From Closterium sp. Naga37s-1 (taxonomy: Eukaryota; Streptophyta; Zygnematophyceae; Desmidiales; Closteriaceae): a DNA stretch of 64,000 nt. The stretch is taken from assembly GCA_947471745.1 (NCBI GenBank), contig CANJKZ010000078.1, forward strand, positions 3,786,501 through 3,850,500, written 5' to 3'. Both the position numbers and the translations under genes were made by a program. The first letter of the stretch is position 1. Every line of letters begins with the position of its first letter. This document shows, piece after piece, positions 41,596 to 53,622 of this stretch. Below the pieces are notes generated by a model, which searched no databases, had not been told where the DNA came from, and was given only the letters and a program-made list of their open reading frames with translations.

Positions 41596-41940
41596 TGTCA
41601 AAGGTCCACTGGTGATCCCCGATTGATCCTAGGGAAGGGTTACAGGCATGTTGGCCTGGGGGGTTATGGGCGCACTGACCCGCTACTTAACAAGCCCTTT
41701 TATCCCAATGGTCTAGTGGTTGGGATTCTGACATGGTATCAGAGCAAAGGTCTCGGGTTCGAATCCCTGCGTGTGCACTTCGGGCATCCCGGTGCGGGGG
41801 GGTGTCAGAGGTCCACTGGTGATCCCCGATTGATCCTAGGGAAGGGTTACAGGCATGTTGGCCTGGGGGGTTATGGGCGCACTGACCCGCTACTTAACAA
41901 GCCCTTTTATCCCAATGGTCTAGTGGTTGGGATTCTGACA
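41596..41940 (+). mobile_element. Complete 345-bp TRIM/SMART element with tRNA-like junction
   Basis: LTRs 41596-41733 and 41803-41940 are 138 bp each with one mismatch. The 69-bp interior starts with an ideal initiator-Met primer site TGGTATCAGAGC (41734-41745) and ends in GGTGCGGGGGGG. Perfect target duplication TATGT is at 41591-41595 and 41941-41945. No coding capacity. A-box-like TGGTCTAGTGG (41709-41719) and a perfect B box GGTTCGAATCC (41756-41766) straddle the LTR end. Confidence 0.95.
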
Positions 41941-41969
41941 TATGTATAAAGATCACAGTACAAGCAGAG

Positions 41970-44900
41970 TCAAGAAGTAAGCAAGTGAGGCACAATAGGT
42001 ACAAGGCCTAGAACAGTACAGAAACGCTGATGATCAGAAGGCTCAGGTGCCTTGGTGAAAACATCAGCAGTGTTGGCCCGAGAGGCCACGTAAGCAAGAC
42101 GAAGCTGACCACGCTGCTGCAACTCTCGAGCAAGGAAGTAGCGCAGAGAACAGAAGACGAGCGGGTAGACCGCCAAGAGACAGAACCGGAGCCAAGGCTG
42201 AAGGTGTAACCCTGTGACGACCGCTGCGTAGCCAAGTCGTCAACCCAGGAAGCGTCTGCTTGACCAGTGAGGACAACTCGAGCACGTCCTCCAAGCACGA
42301 GCCCCATGCCTGAAGTACTGCACAAGTAGCGCAACACCCTCTTTGCAGCATCCTAGTGCACCTTTTGATGCCTACCGGGAGCCACGTAGCGAGCCAGAAG
42401 GCTGAGAGGGTATGCGAGGTCAGGTCGTGTGCAAGTCATCAGGTACATGAGACAGCCCACAAGCTCTGGATACGGGCCACTCGGCTCTACGGACTCGTCC
42501 GAAGGTGGAGCTGAGAGCGAGTGACCGGTAGGCAGAGGAGTGGACTGTGGTGAGGAGTACGTGAAGCCGAAGCGCTGAAGGACCTGTTGCACCATGTGTG
42601 ACTGAGTCAAGGTAATGGTGCGCTGTGCTCTGTCCTGGGTGATCCGCAAGCCAAGATAGCTTGTCAGCTCACCCAGGTCTGTGCACGTGTGTCTCTTCTG
42701 CAGCTCGGACTTCACGTGGGCGAGTGCCTCAGTGTCAGCAGTAGCAAAGACGAGGTCGTCTACGTACATGAGAACGTAGAACGGCGGCAGAGTGGTGTCA
42801 GTGCATAAAAACAGAGAAGGGTCAGCAGTGGAAGGAGCAAAACCAAGAGCAGCAAGAGTCGTCCTCAGTGTGTCGTGCCACTCACGAGGTGCCTGGCGGA
42901 GACTGTAGACTGGCCGCCGGAGGCTCCACTGGGTACCAGCAGGAAACGACCCAGTGAAGCCAGGTGGGCGGCGCAGCCAGATCTCCTCGTGCAGACTGTG
43001 CTGAAGGAAGGCTGTGCTGAAGTCAAGCGAGTGGAGCTCGTAGTCACGCTGAGCGGCAACGTGCAGCAGTACCCGAAGAGAGGTCATCTTCGGGGTAGGG
43101 GAGAAGGTGTGGAAGAAGTCAACTCCCTGTCGCTGACTGAAGCCACGTGCAACGTAACGCGCCTTGAAGAAAGGCGGAGAACCCGGCAGCCGCTTCACCC
43201 TGAAGATCCACATGCCACTGACGATGTTCGCCCCAGGCGGGGGAACCTCGTCGACGTAGGTGCCTGTGGACTTCCAGGAAGCCATCTCGGCGTCCATGGC
43301 TGCCTGCCACTGAGAGGAGTAGGGACCCTCTATCGCCTCTGCGTAAGAGCGCGGGGTCGGGATGTCTGGTGCATCCGGGTCTCCCTCAGGGGCAAGCAGC
43401 ATGGACACGAGATGAGGTACAGCAGCGGCAAAGCACTCAAAATCGTCCCGTCTGTCCTCAAGGACGTCCGTGCCAAGAGAACACTCACCCCCGACGGACG
43501 GAGGACAGACAGACGCAGACTCAGCAACAAGACTAGCGGCGTAGTCTAGACGACAGTGAGCAGCAAAGTCGATAAGCTCAGCAACTAAGGAAGACGCAGT
43601 AGTGGACTCAAAGGAAGGGTCAGTGACAACAGTGGCCAGGAGACGCGTGACAGTACGACTAGCAGCACGAAGGGAGTCAGACTCCGGGTCAGTAAGTGCA
43701 GGAAGAGAGGACGCAGGAGGAGACGGCAGAGGGACACGCTGTGGAGCAGTGGAAGGACGCAGAGTCATAGAGTGAGTGCCGGGGAGAGGAGGAGGACGCG
43801 GAACACGACGACCAGTGAGAACAGGGCGAACAGGCGACTCAGGACGAGACTCAGGCTCACGACGCTCCGTAAGACCTCTAGTCGGTCCACAGTAAGGAGA
43901 AGGACCAGGTAGTAGAGAGGCCGGCTGTAACTGTGGCGGTGACTGGACAGGCGGTGGACTCAGTAAAGGAGGAGTAGGACCAGTAGAAGGCGGGAGACCA
44001 AGAACCTGCTGAAGGGGCGGGACGTAGTACGGCCGCGGCCGCGCAGCGCCTCCAGAAACAGCAGAGACAGCACCAGTACCCTCAGCTCCAGGGTCTCCAG
44101 CTACAACTCCCACAGCACCACCAGCTCCAGTACCTCCAACAGCTCTAGCTCCAGCAGCACCTCCAGTAGCAACAGCTCCAGCACCTACAGCTCCAACTCC
44201 TGCAGCACCACCAGCCCCAGCAGCTCCACTACCTCCAGTACGAGCACCTCCGGGACCAGCTGCTCCAGCACCTCTAGCAGCTCCAACACCAGCAGGACAT
44301 CCAACAGCGCCAGTTTCTCCAGTACCAGTACCTCCAGGACCAGCGGCTCCAGCAGCTCCAGCACCAGCAGCACCTCCAGCAGCTCCAGAAGCACCTCCAG
44401 CAGCTCCAGCACCAGCAGCACCTCCAACAACCGGCCCAGTAGCTCCAGCAGCACGGCGACAGCGCCGAGTGTACCACTCACGAAGCTGCTGAGGAGAGAG
44501 GGGCTCCCGCTGTGACAGGACACCCGGAGGACCTTCAGACTCAGCACGCTCAGGCTCAGCACCCCAAGGCTCAGCACCCCCAGACTCAGCACCCCCAGAC
44601 TCCGCACACCCAGGCACAGCACCCCCAGGCTCCACACGCTCAGGCTCAGCACCCCCAGGCCCAGCACCCCCAGACTCAGCACCCCCAGGCTCAGCACCCC
44701 CATGCTCCACACGCTCAGGCTCAGCACCCCCAAGGTCCGCACCCGCAGACTCAGCACCCCTAGCAGCACCTGAGTCGACCGCTACCTCGACAGGCTCGAC
44801 AGGGTCTACCTGGGACACACCTGAGGGGGCAGGACCCTGAGGGGGGAGGGGGTCTACCGGAGGAGCACCTGGTGCTAGGAAGAGTGGCGGAGGGGGGAGA

Positions 44901-47900
44901 GGGGCAGTGCGGTAGGGAAAGAGACGGTAGTAAGATACCGACTCGTCAAACGTGACGTCCTGAGAGGACAGAACACGACACGAGGTGGGGTGGTAAAACT
45001 GCCACCCAGGTGCGTCAGGGGGGAAGCCAAGGAAGACGCAGGGAACGGCACGGGAGGACAGCTTGTCCGCTGAAGCATCGCGGACAAAAGCTCGAGATCC
45101 CCAGACACAGAACACAGACGCATCGCCAACCTTCCCCATCCACCACAGCGTAGGTGTGGTCTCCGGCAAGGAGACATGAGGCTGAAGGTTGATCTGATGC
45201 GCAGCGTACTGAATCGCGAACGGCCACAGAAAATGGGGAGCAGCCGCATGGATCATGGACGTACGAGCGACGTCCATGACCATGCCAATGCGGCGCTCAG
45301 CAATCCCATTTTTTTGTGGGGAGGCCGGAAGCGTGAACGTCTGGCGGATGCCCTCCGCACGATAGAAAGCCCTCAGAAGGTCGGAGGAAAACTCACCACC
45401 TCTGTCTGAGTGCAAACAGGAAGGTCTGAGCCGAAACTCTCGCTGAGCTGGCGACGGGTAACGCGGATCCAGTCGATCAACACCTCAGTGACCTCACCCT
45501 TGCGGCGCAAGGGAAAGACGGTGGTGTTACGCGAGTAGTCGTCAACGACCAGCAGGAAGTGACGCTCGTGACCCTGTCCATGGACGCGGGCTGGGCCCCA
45601 CACGTCCATGTGAAGAGTCTGCAGGGGAGCCTCTGTCGGAGGGAACTCGGAGGAGTGAGGAGCGGCTCGCTGTCGGCCCTCGACACAAGGAACACAGGTA
45701 GGGGCAGGCCCTGGAGGAAGGGGAGGGAGGGACCGGGGGAGACCAGAGACAAGGGTACGGGAGGCCATACCTTGAAGACGAGGTAGGGAGGGGTGACCAA
45801 GGCGGTGGTGCCAAAGGAGAGTCTCGTGTGACAGATGTCAGAGGATCGAATTTCCACTCGAGAATGTTGCACTAAAGGTGAGTACAAGGCGTATTTATAC
45901 TCAGAAATACATAGAAACAACAGATAATCCGAACCTTCGGGAACGCGCTCTTCTAGAATAGATAATCACAAGTGCGCATAAGCACGCAAGCCCATTGGCA
46001 CTTCGGATTATGGCGAGATTACGCCTTGTACACCACTGTCGGTGCTGTCGGTGGCGTACAATGTAAATGTCGGTGCCGAAAATACCAAATAAGTGAAATA
46101 ATCGGAAAGCTCTAGAAAAAAGAATAGTAGTCCTATTGAGGTAAAATAAAGTGCAAATGAAAGAGGAAAATAAGGAGAATAAGATGGAGTAAAAATATGG
46201 AAATGAGAAATATGTCGAACGTCGGCGTACTCTCACTACAGAGGACGACACGAGCAGGGGGCAGACGCTGGACTAGACCTGGACGCGGCAGAAAACACCT
46301 GACCAGACGTAGCTACCTGACCAGACGCAGTAACCGGAGGAGACGCAGTAGTCGGTGTGTACAGACTCGACCCAGGCCGACGGGTGATCGTGGCCAGGTG
46401 GCGGCCCGTCCGAGAGCAAGTGCAGTGGGTCACCCGCTGACCTCGAGGGGTGAACTGGTCAACCCACAAGTCCTGAAGGTCAGCTCCACTCACCAAGTTC
46501 GTAGAGAACGAGGGGAGGTGGAGTCCCGACAGCAAGCCCGACGGGGCCGCGGGACACGGTAGATCCGTAGAGGAGTGCGCAAGGACTAGGGCTCTAGAGG
46601 GGTCAGCCAGAGAGACTTCGACAGGCCGACTGAGCGGCGTGAGTGTGGTGCTGTCGCGAAAGAAGGAGCGCGAAGCACCAGAGTCAAGTGTGAAAGTGTG
46701 CAAGGCCTCAGTAGGTGCAGTACCAGAGAGGGCAGACTCACCAGCACCTGGAGCAGCAGACTCACCAGCACCTAGAGCAGCAGCCTCAATGCCCGGGTCG
46801 GGCGGAACACACAGGTAACAGTCACCCTCAGCACTATCAGTCGCAGCAAGGATAGCATCGAAATCAAGATCAAAGATAGCAACATTCTGCTTAAGCAGAT
46901 CACCCCAACGAGGGAGCTCAACAGCGTCAGGAAACTGGGCGCGCCAGGCGTCACTCAGGCGACCGAAGCAGCGCTGCGTAGTGTGTGGCAGCCCACACGC
47001 CTCCCCACGATGACTGCCGGTGCGAAGAACGTAAGTGCAGGGACCAGCACCCCCAGACCTCCCACGCCTACCGTACCACTTACGAAGCTACTGGGCCGAC
47101 GGGGTCTCACGAGAACGCGGCTGGTGGTGGCGCTGGCTACCACCAAGGCCTCCACGCTGCGCAGCTCCACCTCGACCAGCACCACCGCCGCCTCCACCTC
47201 CACCACCGCTGCCGGTGCCTCCACCACCCCCACCGCCGCCACCAAAGCCCGCATTCCCGCCACCACCCCCACCTCCACCACCACCCCCTCCGCCTCCTCC
47301 ACCGCCTCCACCGCCGCCCCCACCGTCCCCTCCACCACCCTTGCCCCCCTTGCCCTTGCTGTTGCCGCGCCTCCCACTGGGAGCAGACGCAGCCCCGACC
47401 TCCTCAGTACCAACGAGGTCGACAGCAGCAGCAGAAGCAACAGAGGGGAGAAGGGGGACAGGGGAACACCCCTCAAAGAAAGGGGCGCGATGGTTGCCGC
47501 GAGAAGCACCTACAGCTAATATCCTCTTCTCAGCTGCAGTGAGGCACTCCTCTAGCAGGTCGACAGTGAGCTCGGTGGGGCAAAGGGAGAGAAAGTGGTC
47601 CCTGACTGAAACAAGGGAGTCAGGGAGGCGGGTGACTAGGTAGTAAAGGGTGATGTACATGGGGGGGGGGGGTTCTTGGCACAGAACTCAGTGGGAAGTG
47701 CAGCTCGGTAGCGGGCGTCACTAGTGCGGAGGTGAGTAATGAGGTCAGCGACTGTGGCAAAAGCAGCAAGGTCAGGGATCGGGTATGGCAGCATGAGGCG
47801 GCTGAGGGCAGCAGTGGCAGGGGAGGAGTAGCGCGCTACTACAGCGTCATACAAAGACTGAGCAGTCTTGTACTGGCCAAAGTGCGCGTGCTCAGCAGAT

Positions 47901-48133
47901 GGCAGGTGACTACGAACAACAAGGCGAGCAACAGCGTCACGAGTGGTCCACTGCGAGCGAACCGTACTGTCAGCAGTGGCAGCAGGTGCAGTAGAGACAC
48001 CGGACGTGTGATCGAAAAGGGATACCCCGTCCCTAGAGTCACACTGAAGAAAGAGTTGCAGGTCGTCAACCCACACGTCAAAGTCAACTGCACGCCCCTC
48101 GGCATCAAAGGTAAGAACAGTAGGGCTAGCCAT
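41970..48133 (-). pseudogene. copia-B gag-pol, degenerate
   Basis: Gag starts at 48133 (MASPTVLTFDAEGRAVDFDV). The frame shifts at a C-run near 47660 and again later. A glycine-rich stretch (about 47150-47340), the expanded zinc knuckle Cx13Cx3Hx4C (about 46975-47040), protease DSGASRSFF (about 46690), an interruption by a solo LTR inside the integrase HHCC region, integrase (HMDVWGP, HSDRGGE), Ala/Gly linker, RT with YVDDL (about 42760) and RNase H follow. About 150 bp of RNase H are missing at about 42149. The organisation is that of copia-A. Multiple frameshifts make it inactive. Confidence 0.9.
45836..46237 (-). mobile_element. Solo LTR of about 400 bp inside copia-B
   Basis: It interrupts the integrase zinc-binding region at CTCGTG, with ACAGA on both sides (45831-45835, 46238-46242). 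On the minus strand it ends CGATCCTCTGACA and has a TATA box GTATAAATACGCC about 65 bp before that end. The start is AGTGAGAGTACG, two bases off the usual TG, so the exact 5' border is uncertain. The family is not seen elsewhere in the window. Confidence 0.75.
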
Positions 48134-48958
48134 AGCGGCAGTAGCAGCAGTTGCAGCAGCAGCAGTAGTGGCAGCAGAAGCAGCAGTAGCAACAGGAGCA
48201 GTGCAGGCAGGGCAGTGCGGATCAGTAGGGCGGCGCGGCTCGGTAGGGCGGCGCGGCTCGGCAGGGCGGCGCGGCTCGGCTGGGCGGCGCGGCTCGGCTG
48301 GGCGGCGCGGCTCGGCTGGGCGGCGCGGCTCGGCTGGGCGGCGCGGCTCGACTTGGCGGCGCGGCAGGGCGGCGCGGGTGCTTACCAGGGGCGGGTGCAG
48401 GGCAGGGCCGCAGTTGGCCGTTTAGGTCAGGGCCGCGACTGGGGCGGCAGCAGGGCAGGGCCGTGACAGGGCGGCTGCAGGGCAGGGCCGCGACGGGCGG
48501 CGAAGGCAGGGCCGCGATTGGGGCGGCAGCAGGGCAGGGCCGCGACGAGCGAGCGGCGACGGACCAGCGACGGGCGGCTACGGGTCGGCGACGGGCGGCA
48601 ACGGGCCGGGACGGGCCAGCGACGGGCCGGGACGGGCCGGGGAAAGGCAGGGCCGCGACAGGGCTGGTGCAGGGCAGGGCCGCAGTGGGCGGCGACGGCA
48701 GGGCCGCGACGAGCGGCGACGGGCCAGCGACGGGCCAGCGACGGGCGGCGACGGGCCGGGATGGGCCATCGACGGGCGGCAAGGCAGGGCCGCGACGGCC
48801 CAGGGAAGGCAGGGCCGCGACGGGCCTTACTAGGGCAGGGCGCGCGACGGCGCAGGTGAGACAGGCGCGAGGCGCGCTTCGGGCAGGGCAGGAAAAAAAA
48901 ATCGTGGTGGGCCCTAGAAAAAAAAACGTTCCCACTAGGGAACTTGCTCAGAATTCCA

Positions 48959-49089
48959 TGTCAGAATAGGGAAGGAATGAATGACTGAACTAGCAAGCAG
49001 GTGGGTACAAGTAGGAAACCTAAAAGTGTTGTACCCTATATGAACTACCCCACTATAGCCTAAACAGACTATAGCATATAAGTTTGACA
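48959..49089 (-). repeat. 5' LTR of copia-B
   Basis: TGTCAGAATAGG...AAGTTTGACA in plus-strand reading. Partner of 41260-41390, three mismatches in 131 bp. Confidence 0.93.
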
Positions 49090-49094
49090 ACCTG

Positions 49095-50944
49095 TCCCAA
49101 CCACTTCTTCCGGATTTCCGGAATTCATTCCTCTCGTCGATGCTCATCCGGAGGACGTTCGTGATGTCCACCATACTTACCTCGTGGACAACCAACGCCG
49201 TCCCATGCCAGTTGTAACTGACAGCAGCATCCGCGTCGACCCTAACGAAATTGGGGGGGCAAGTGGAGAACAGAGTGAACCTGTCAATTTCGCAGGTCGG
49301 ACTGATGACAATCCTCATTATCGGACTGGGCTTCAGATACTGGGACTAGCAGCAGCTGTACAGCACAACTCTACAGAGGTTACGGAACCAAAAACTGCCC
49401 GACAGGCTCTTTCAGGGCCACATCGCGAAAAATGGCGTGAAGCTATGGATCGTGAATTGGCTGCCCTGGAAAAATGGGAAACTTGGGAGCTCATACCCAT
49501 CGAAAAAGCCGTAAATAAAAATGTTCTTACCGGAAAGTGGGTCTTCAGGGTGAAGACGAAAGCTGATGGTTCTTACGAGAAACATAAGGCAAGGTGGGTT
49601 GTTCGCGGTTTTGACCAAACTCATGGGGTAGACTTCACGCTAACTTTCGCCCCGGTCAGCCGACATACAAGTGTTCGTCTCGTCATCTGCGAAGCAGCTG
49701 CGAAGAATCTTCCGCTACGACAAATCGACGTTTCCAACGCGTTTCTGTATGCTGACGTCGATGCCGAAATCTACGTCGAATTTCCACACACCTATCCGAC
49801 AAACCCGCCAAGTGTCTGCAAGCTCAAGAAGTCACTGTACGGTATCAAACAAGCACCGCGACTGTGGCAGCAGCATTTGAACGGAAAACTGACAGAAGTT
49901 GGGTTCCGACAACTGCCGCATGATCCCGGGATGTATCGGCTAGACAACAAGGGGAGTTATGCGCTGCTCGTGGCATACGTGGACGACATTCTCTACGTCA
50001 GCTTGTCGGCTTCCTTGGGTGGTCGCATCGAAGCAGATTTTAAGAAATCTCTCGATTTAACCATCTCCACCGAAGTGACCCAATTTCTTGGGTTAAACGT
50101 TTCGCGAACTTCCTCCGCCATCCATCTCACAGCATCGAAGTATGCTGAGTCACTCGCTAAGCGCTTCAAAATTCCTACAGATTACGTCGCTACACCCTAT
50201 CGATCTACACCCACCGGGCACGTCCTAAACAACACCAAACTTTCAGCAGCTGGCCTACAACTGTACCAGCAGCAACTCGGGTGTCTTCTCTTCGTAGCAG
50301 TCACATGCCGTCCCGACCTTGCATACGTCGCAAGTTATCTCGCACAGTTTCTACGCTGCCCGAAAGAAGAACACCACCTCGATCTTCAGCGTGCTCTACA
50401 TTACTTTGTCGCAACACCAACAGTCGGGCTGGTCTTCAACACAAGAAAACCAACCGACAAAATGTACCTCAGCGGATACATCGACGCAGACCACGCCGGT
50501 GACACATCAGATCGACGGTCATGAACTGGCTACGTTTTGCGTCTCGAGCCAATTGGCCCGATCTCGTGGAATTCATAGAAACAGGAGCTCGTGTCACTCT
50601 CCTCGGCTGAGGCAGAGTTTATTGCCGCATGTGCTGCAACCCGAGAAGGATTATACTTACAGGAACTGCTCGACGAAGCAAAATTCGTCACGCCGAATCA
50701 GTTCACGCTGCAGTGCGACAACCAGAGTGCAATTACCATTGCCAACAAGCCCGGCTTCGTCAATCACACGAAACATATCTCGCTGCGTTACTTCTTCGTC
50801 AAGGATGCGATCGACAAGGGGAGAATGCACCTTGTCTACTGTCCCACCAGTGACATGGCAGCTGACTCACTTACCAAGAAACTGACACGACAAAAATTTC
50901 ATCACTGCAATCAGCTCAGCGGCGTTTCTGAGGCAACTGGGTAA
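49095..50944 (+). pseudogene. copia-C pol, second part (RT and RNase H)
   Basis: Continues the frame broken at 41259. RT motifs: GKWVFRVKTKADGSYEKHKA, RQIDVSNAFLYADVDAEIY, KKSLYGIKQAPRLW, and YVDDILYV (about 49977). RNase H motifs: YIDADHAGDTSDRRS, SSAEAEFIAA, LQCDNQSAI and the terminal HTKHISLRYFFV. In-frame TGA (50522) and TAG (about 50576) stand where Trp is expected. Together with the first part this completes a Ty1/copia polyprotein of a more typical plant-like type than copia-A. Confidence 0.92.
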
Positions 50945-50974
50945 CTACACCGAACTCCTAGAAGTGAAGGGGAG

Positions 50975-51534
50975 TGTTGAGATAATATCGAGACTTCAGC
51001 AGTTCAAGGAATTCATGTAGTACAGTTAGTACAATGCGAGACTTCGCACGTAATAGTAAAGAACCGATAGGCTGACGTCAGCAAAGCGCTACGCGCCCTA
51101 TGATGACGTCAGCAAAGCGCTACGCACCCTAGGATGACGTCAGCAAAGCGCTACGCGCCCTATGATGACGTCAGCAAAGCGCTACGCGCCCTAGGATGAC
51201 GTCAGCAAAGCGCTACGCGCCCTAGGATGACGTCAGCAAGTAGCTGTAGGCCTCGCGAATAGTCACGTACCGTTTCAGAACAGAATTAGCGTGAATAGCA
51301 CGGTACAATAGGCGAATAGGTAATTTACTCTAGCTATATATTCTGTATGTTTGTCATTTTTTGATATACTTGATTTCAGAGACATCGATCCTGAAACGTG
51401 TCACTACATGGGCTTTACATACTAGCCCGGACAAAGCCTCCTACGCTGGCTTTAACTCATATAAAGACTTCCACTGCAACAGGAAGCTACCATCCTAAGT
51501 ATACGATCCTATTCAGTCATTTCAAATTCTAACA
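50975..51534 (+). repeat. 3' LTR of copia-C with amplified bZIP-site repeats
   Basis: Matches the 5' LTR but contains five 31-bp units (about 51075-51230), each with a TGACGTCA palindrome and an AGCGCTACGCGCCC block, against one in the 5' LTR. A TATATATTC box follows at about 51334. Confidence 0.92.
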
Positions 51535-53622
51535 CGTAGGAAGCTTGTATTGATTCTTTCTTTGTCAGTTGGAACCGTGCTATAAATGGTGCGTGTGCTG
51601 CTGCGGTATGTAGAGCAGAGTAGGGCTATGGAATAATGTGCTACGGACAAATGCTATGCAAGGTATTGTGTAGTGCAGCAGGGATGGATATGGATTGGAT
51701 GGAATCGCCACTTACGGTACTACAATCTAGCAGCAGAGATGCATGCATCTTTATCAGATATTTACAATACTTGGTGCAGATGGTGCTGCTGTGCTGGTGG
51801 GACATGTGGGCCAGGGATAGCTCATCCGGACAGGAGGTGCATGGAACCAGCAGTTGCAGTTTGGAAGGAATGATGTTATGTGCCATGCCAAATCATGACA
51901 CACCCTAGACATCCACGTGTAAGGGAACATGCTGCCTTTCTTGGGCAGTAACAGCAGCAGACCGGTGGTCAGCAACATCCATGCGAGCACAAATCGCCTT
52001 GTGCCAAATGGCAAGATCTTGTCAAGCAAAGGCTGCTCCTCGCTGTTGCGGAAGGCTGGGATGATGAAGGCCCAGAAGAGGCACACTGCCTGCCGGAGAA
52101 ATTGGCTAATGCCAAGCGAGAGAGAGGCCGTGATGGGAGTGGTGATCTTGGCCTTGGGCCAACCCACTAGGGCCTGCAGAAAGGAAGGGGTTATGGAAGA
52201 CAGGGCAGGAAGGCAGTGCAGGGAAGGGCAGGAACGAAAGCAGAGAAGGCAAGGAAGATGAAGAATGAGAGGGGGCAGAGCACATTGCCTGGAAAGGCGC
52301 CTAGTTCACGACAGGCAGTCCAGTGTTGAGAGACCCTGCTCACTGCTCAAAGGGCGATCATCTTGGCCTTGCGACTGCCGAATAGGTCTTGTTGGTGTTA
52401 AAGGGAGAAACTGATGGGAGTGGTGATGTGGCCCTGTGGCTCCAGAATAGGGGTGTTGGAGCAACGTGGACAGTAGGGTAGTGGCGGGTGGGGAGCTTGT
52501 GTATGCTGCTAAGTCACAAAGATGATTTCAGTACAGCAGCTTTTGACAAGAAAGAGTTTCAAGGGATTTTGACGACAAAAGATTTTGGGATGTGAGGGAT
52601 GGGCGGTGCCTATGAGCTGCCATGCACGTTTTGATTGACAGGGCGAGGTGCACTCCGTAACATGATGTGAGGGATGAGCGGCATGATGCGCTGGCACATG
52701 TGGAACAATAAACGGGAGTGAGGGGAGCGGGAGGGTGATAAAGGGGAGGGGAAGCAATGAACATGCGCATCCAAGGGAGGGTGGAGAGAGCTGCAGTGCA
52801 CACACACCATAACGTGCCATGTTTCACTGGAAGAGGTGGAAAGGTGTGGAGTTTTGGATGGTGGAATGGAGGGCAGGGAAGGAGGAAGAAACAACGAGGA
52901 AAGCAATGACAGGGGGAAAGCGAGGTAAGGCGGGGGGAGGTGCAAGCTGCAGTGCACACCATAGCGCCCCGCTATGATGCGCTGGAGGTATGGGTTTTTG
53001 GGTAGGGAAATGGAGGGTAGGTAACGAGGAATAAACGACGAGGGATGCAATGAGGGAGGGAAAGCGAGGAGGGGGGAGGTTCATGCTGTAACGCCCTGCC
53101 ATGATGGGCGGGAGAGCTGGAACGGTGTGGGTTGGTGGGAGGGGTGGGGTGATGCAGGGGAGGGAGGGCGGAACGAGTATGGGCAAGGGCGTGAGAAGGG
53201 AGCTGCAGGCTGTAACGCCCAGCCATGCTGTGGTGAAAGAGGTGGGGAGGGTTGGGCAGTGGGGTTGGTTGGGAGTAGGTGGAGAGAGCGAGGAACATGA
53301 ATGTGCATAAGTATGGGTCTCCTCGCTCTTCGGTTCAATTGCTGAGGCCCTTCAGAAGGGAGGAACATGAAGATGCACGAATATGAGTCTCCTTTCTCCT
53401 ACCTAGCTCCTGGTTCGTAGATTGTGCCTCATGCAACCACGGGAGGTGGGCACATGCAGGGGTAGGGCAGGCAGCGACCTGCCAAAGCTATTTAACACCA
53501 TCCATTGTAGTGAGGACCGAAGTCAATGCACGGGGGGACTGCTATCAAGCGGTTGATGGCATGGGCTTTGTTGGGCGTCCTATGGGATGGTCTAGTTCGC
53601 GGCAAAAACTCAATACCAGTGT
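51535..53622 (-). repeat. Inverted copy of the tRNA-Gly downstream locus
   Basis: From the tRNA leftward it matches 1848-3737. An exon-like frame at about 52167-51905 (ALVGWPKAKITTPITASLSL, FVLAWMLLTTGLLLLLPKKG) is intact here and is followed by a splice-donor-like GTGTGT. 51540-51900 is the adjoining unique sequence with no recognised feature. Confidence 0.75.

Larger units (their letters stand above)
41260..49089 (-). mobile_element. Ty1/copia retrotransposon copia-B, nested in copia-C
   Basis: LTRs of 131 bp lie at 41260-41390 (3' LTR) and 48959-49089 (5' LTR), with about three mismatches. Perfect target duplication ACCTG is at 41255-41259 and 49090-49094. Removing the element and one ACCTG restores the copia-C frame exactly. 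The leader after the 5' LTR begins TGGAATTCTGAGC, a diverged primer site, followed by the shared GGGCCCACCACG motif. Two younger insertions lie inside (41596-41940, 45836-46237). Confidence 0.95.
36700..51534 (+). mobile_element. Ty1/copia retrotransposon copia-C (host of nested copia-B)
   Basis: LTRs TGTTGAGATAATATCG...AAATTCTAACA lie at 36700-37663 and 50975-51534, flanked by TGTAG and CGTAG. The primer site TGGTATTGCAAGC is at 37664. The 5' LTR is enlarged by a 526-bp MITE, and the 3' LTR by four extra 31-bp repeats; without these both are about 436 bp. Without the nested copia-B and the MITE the element is about 6.5 kb. This family is less GC-rich and distinct in sequence from copia-A/B. 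Confidence 0.93.

Noticed and set aside
46983..47643. Plus-strand Pro/Thr-rich frames over copia-B gag
   Set aside because: They are antisense to the glycine-rich Gag part on the minus strand.
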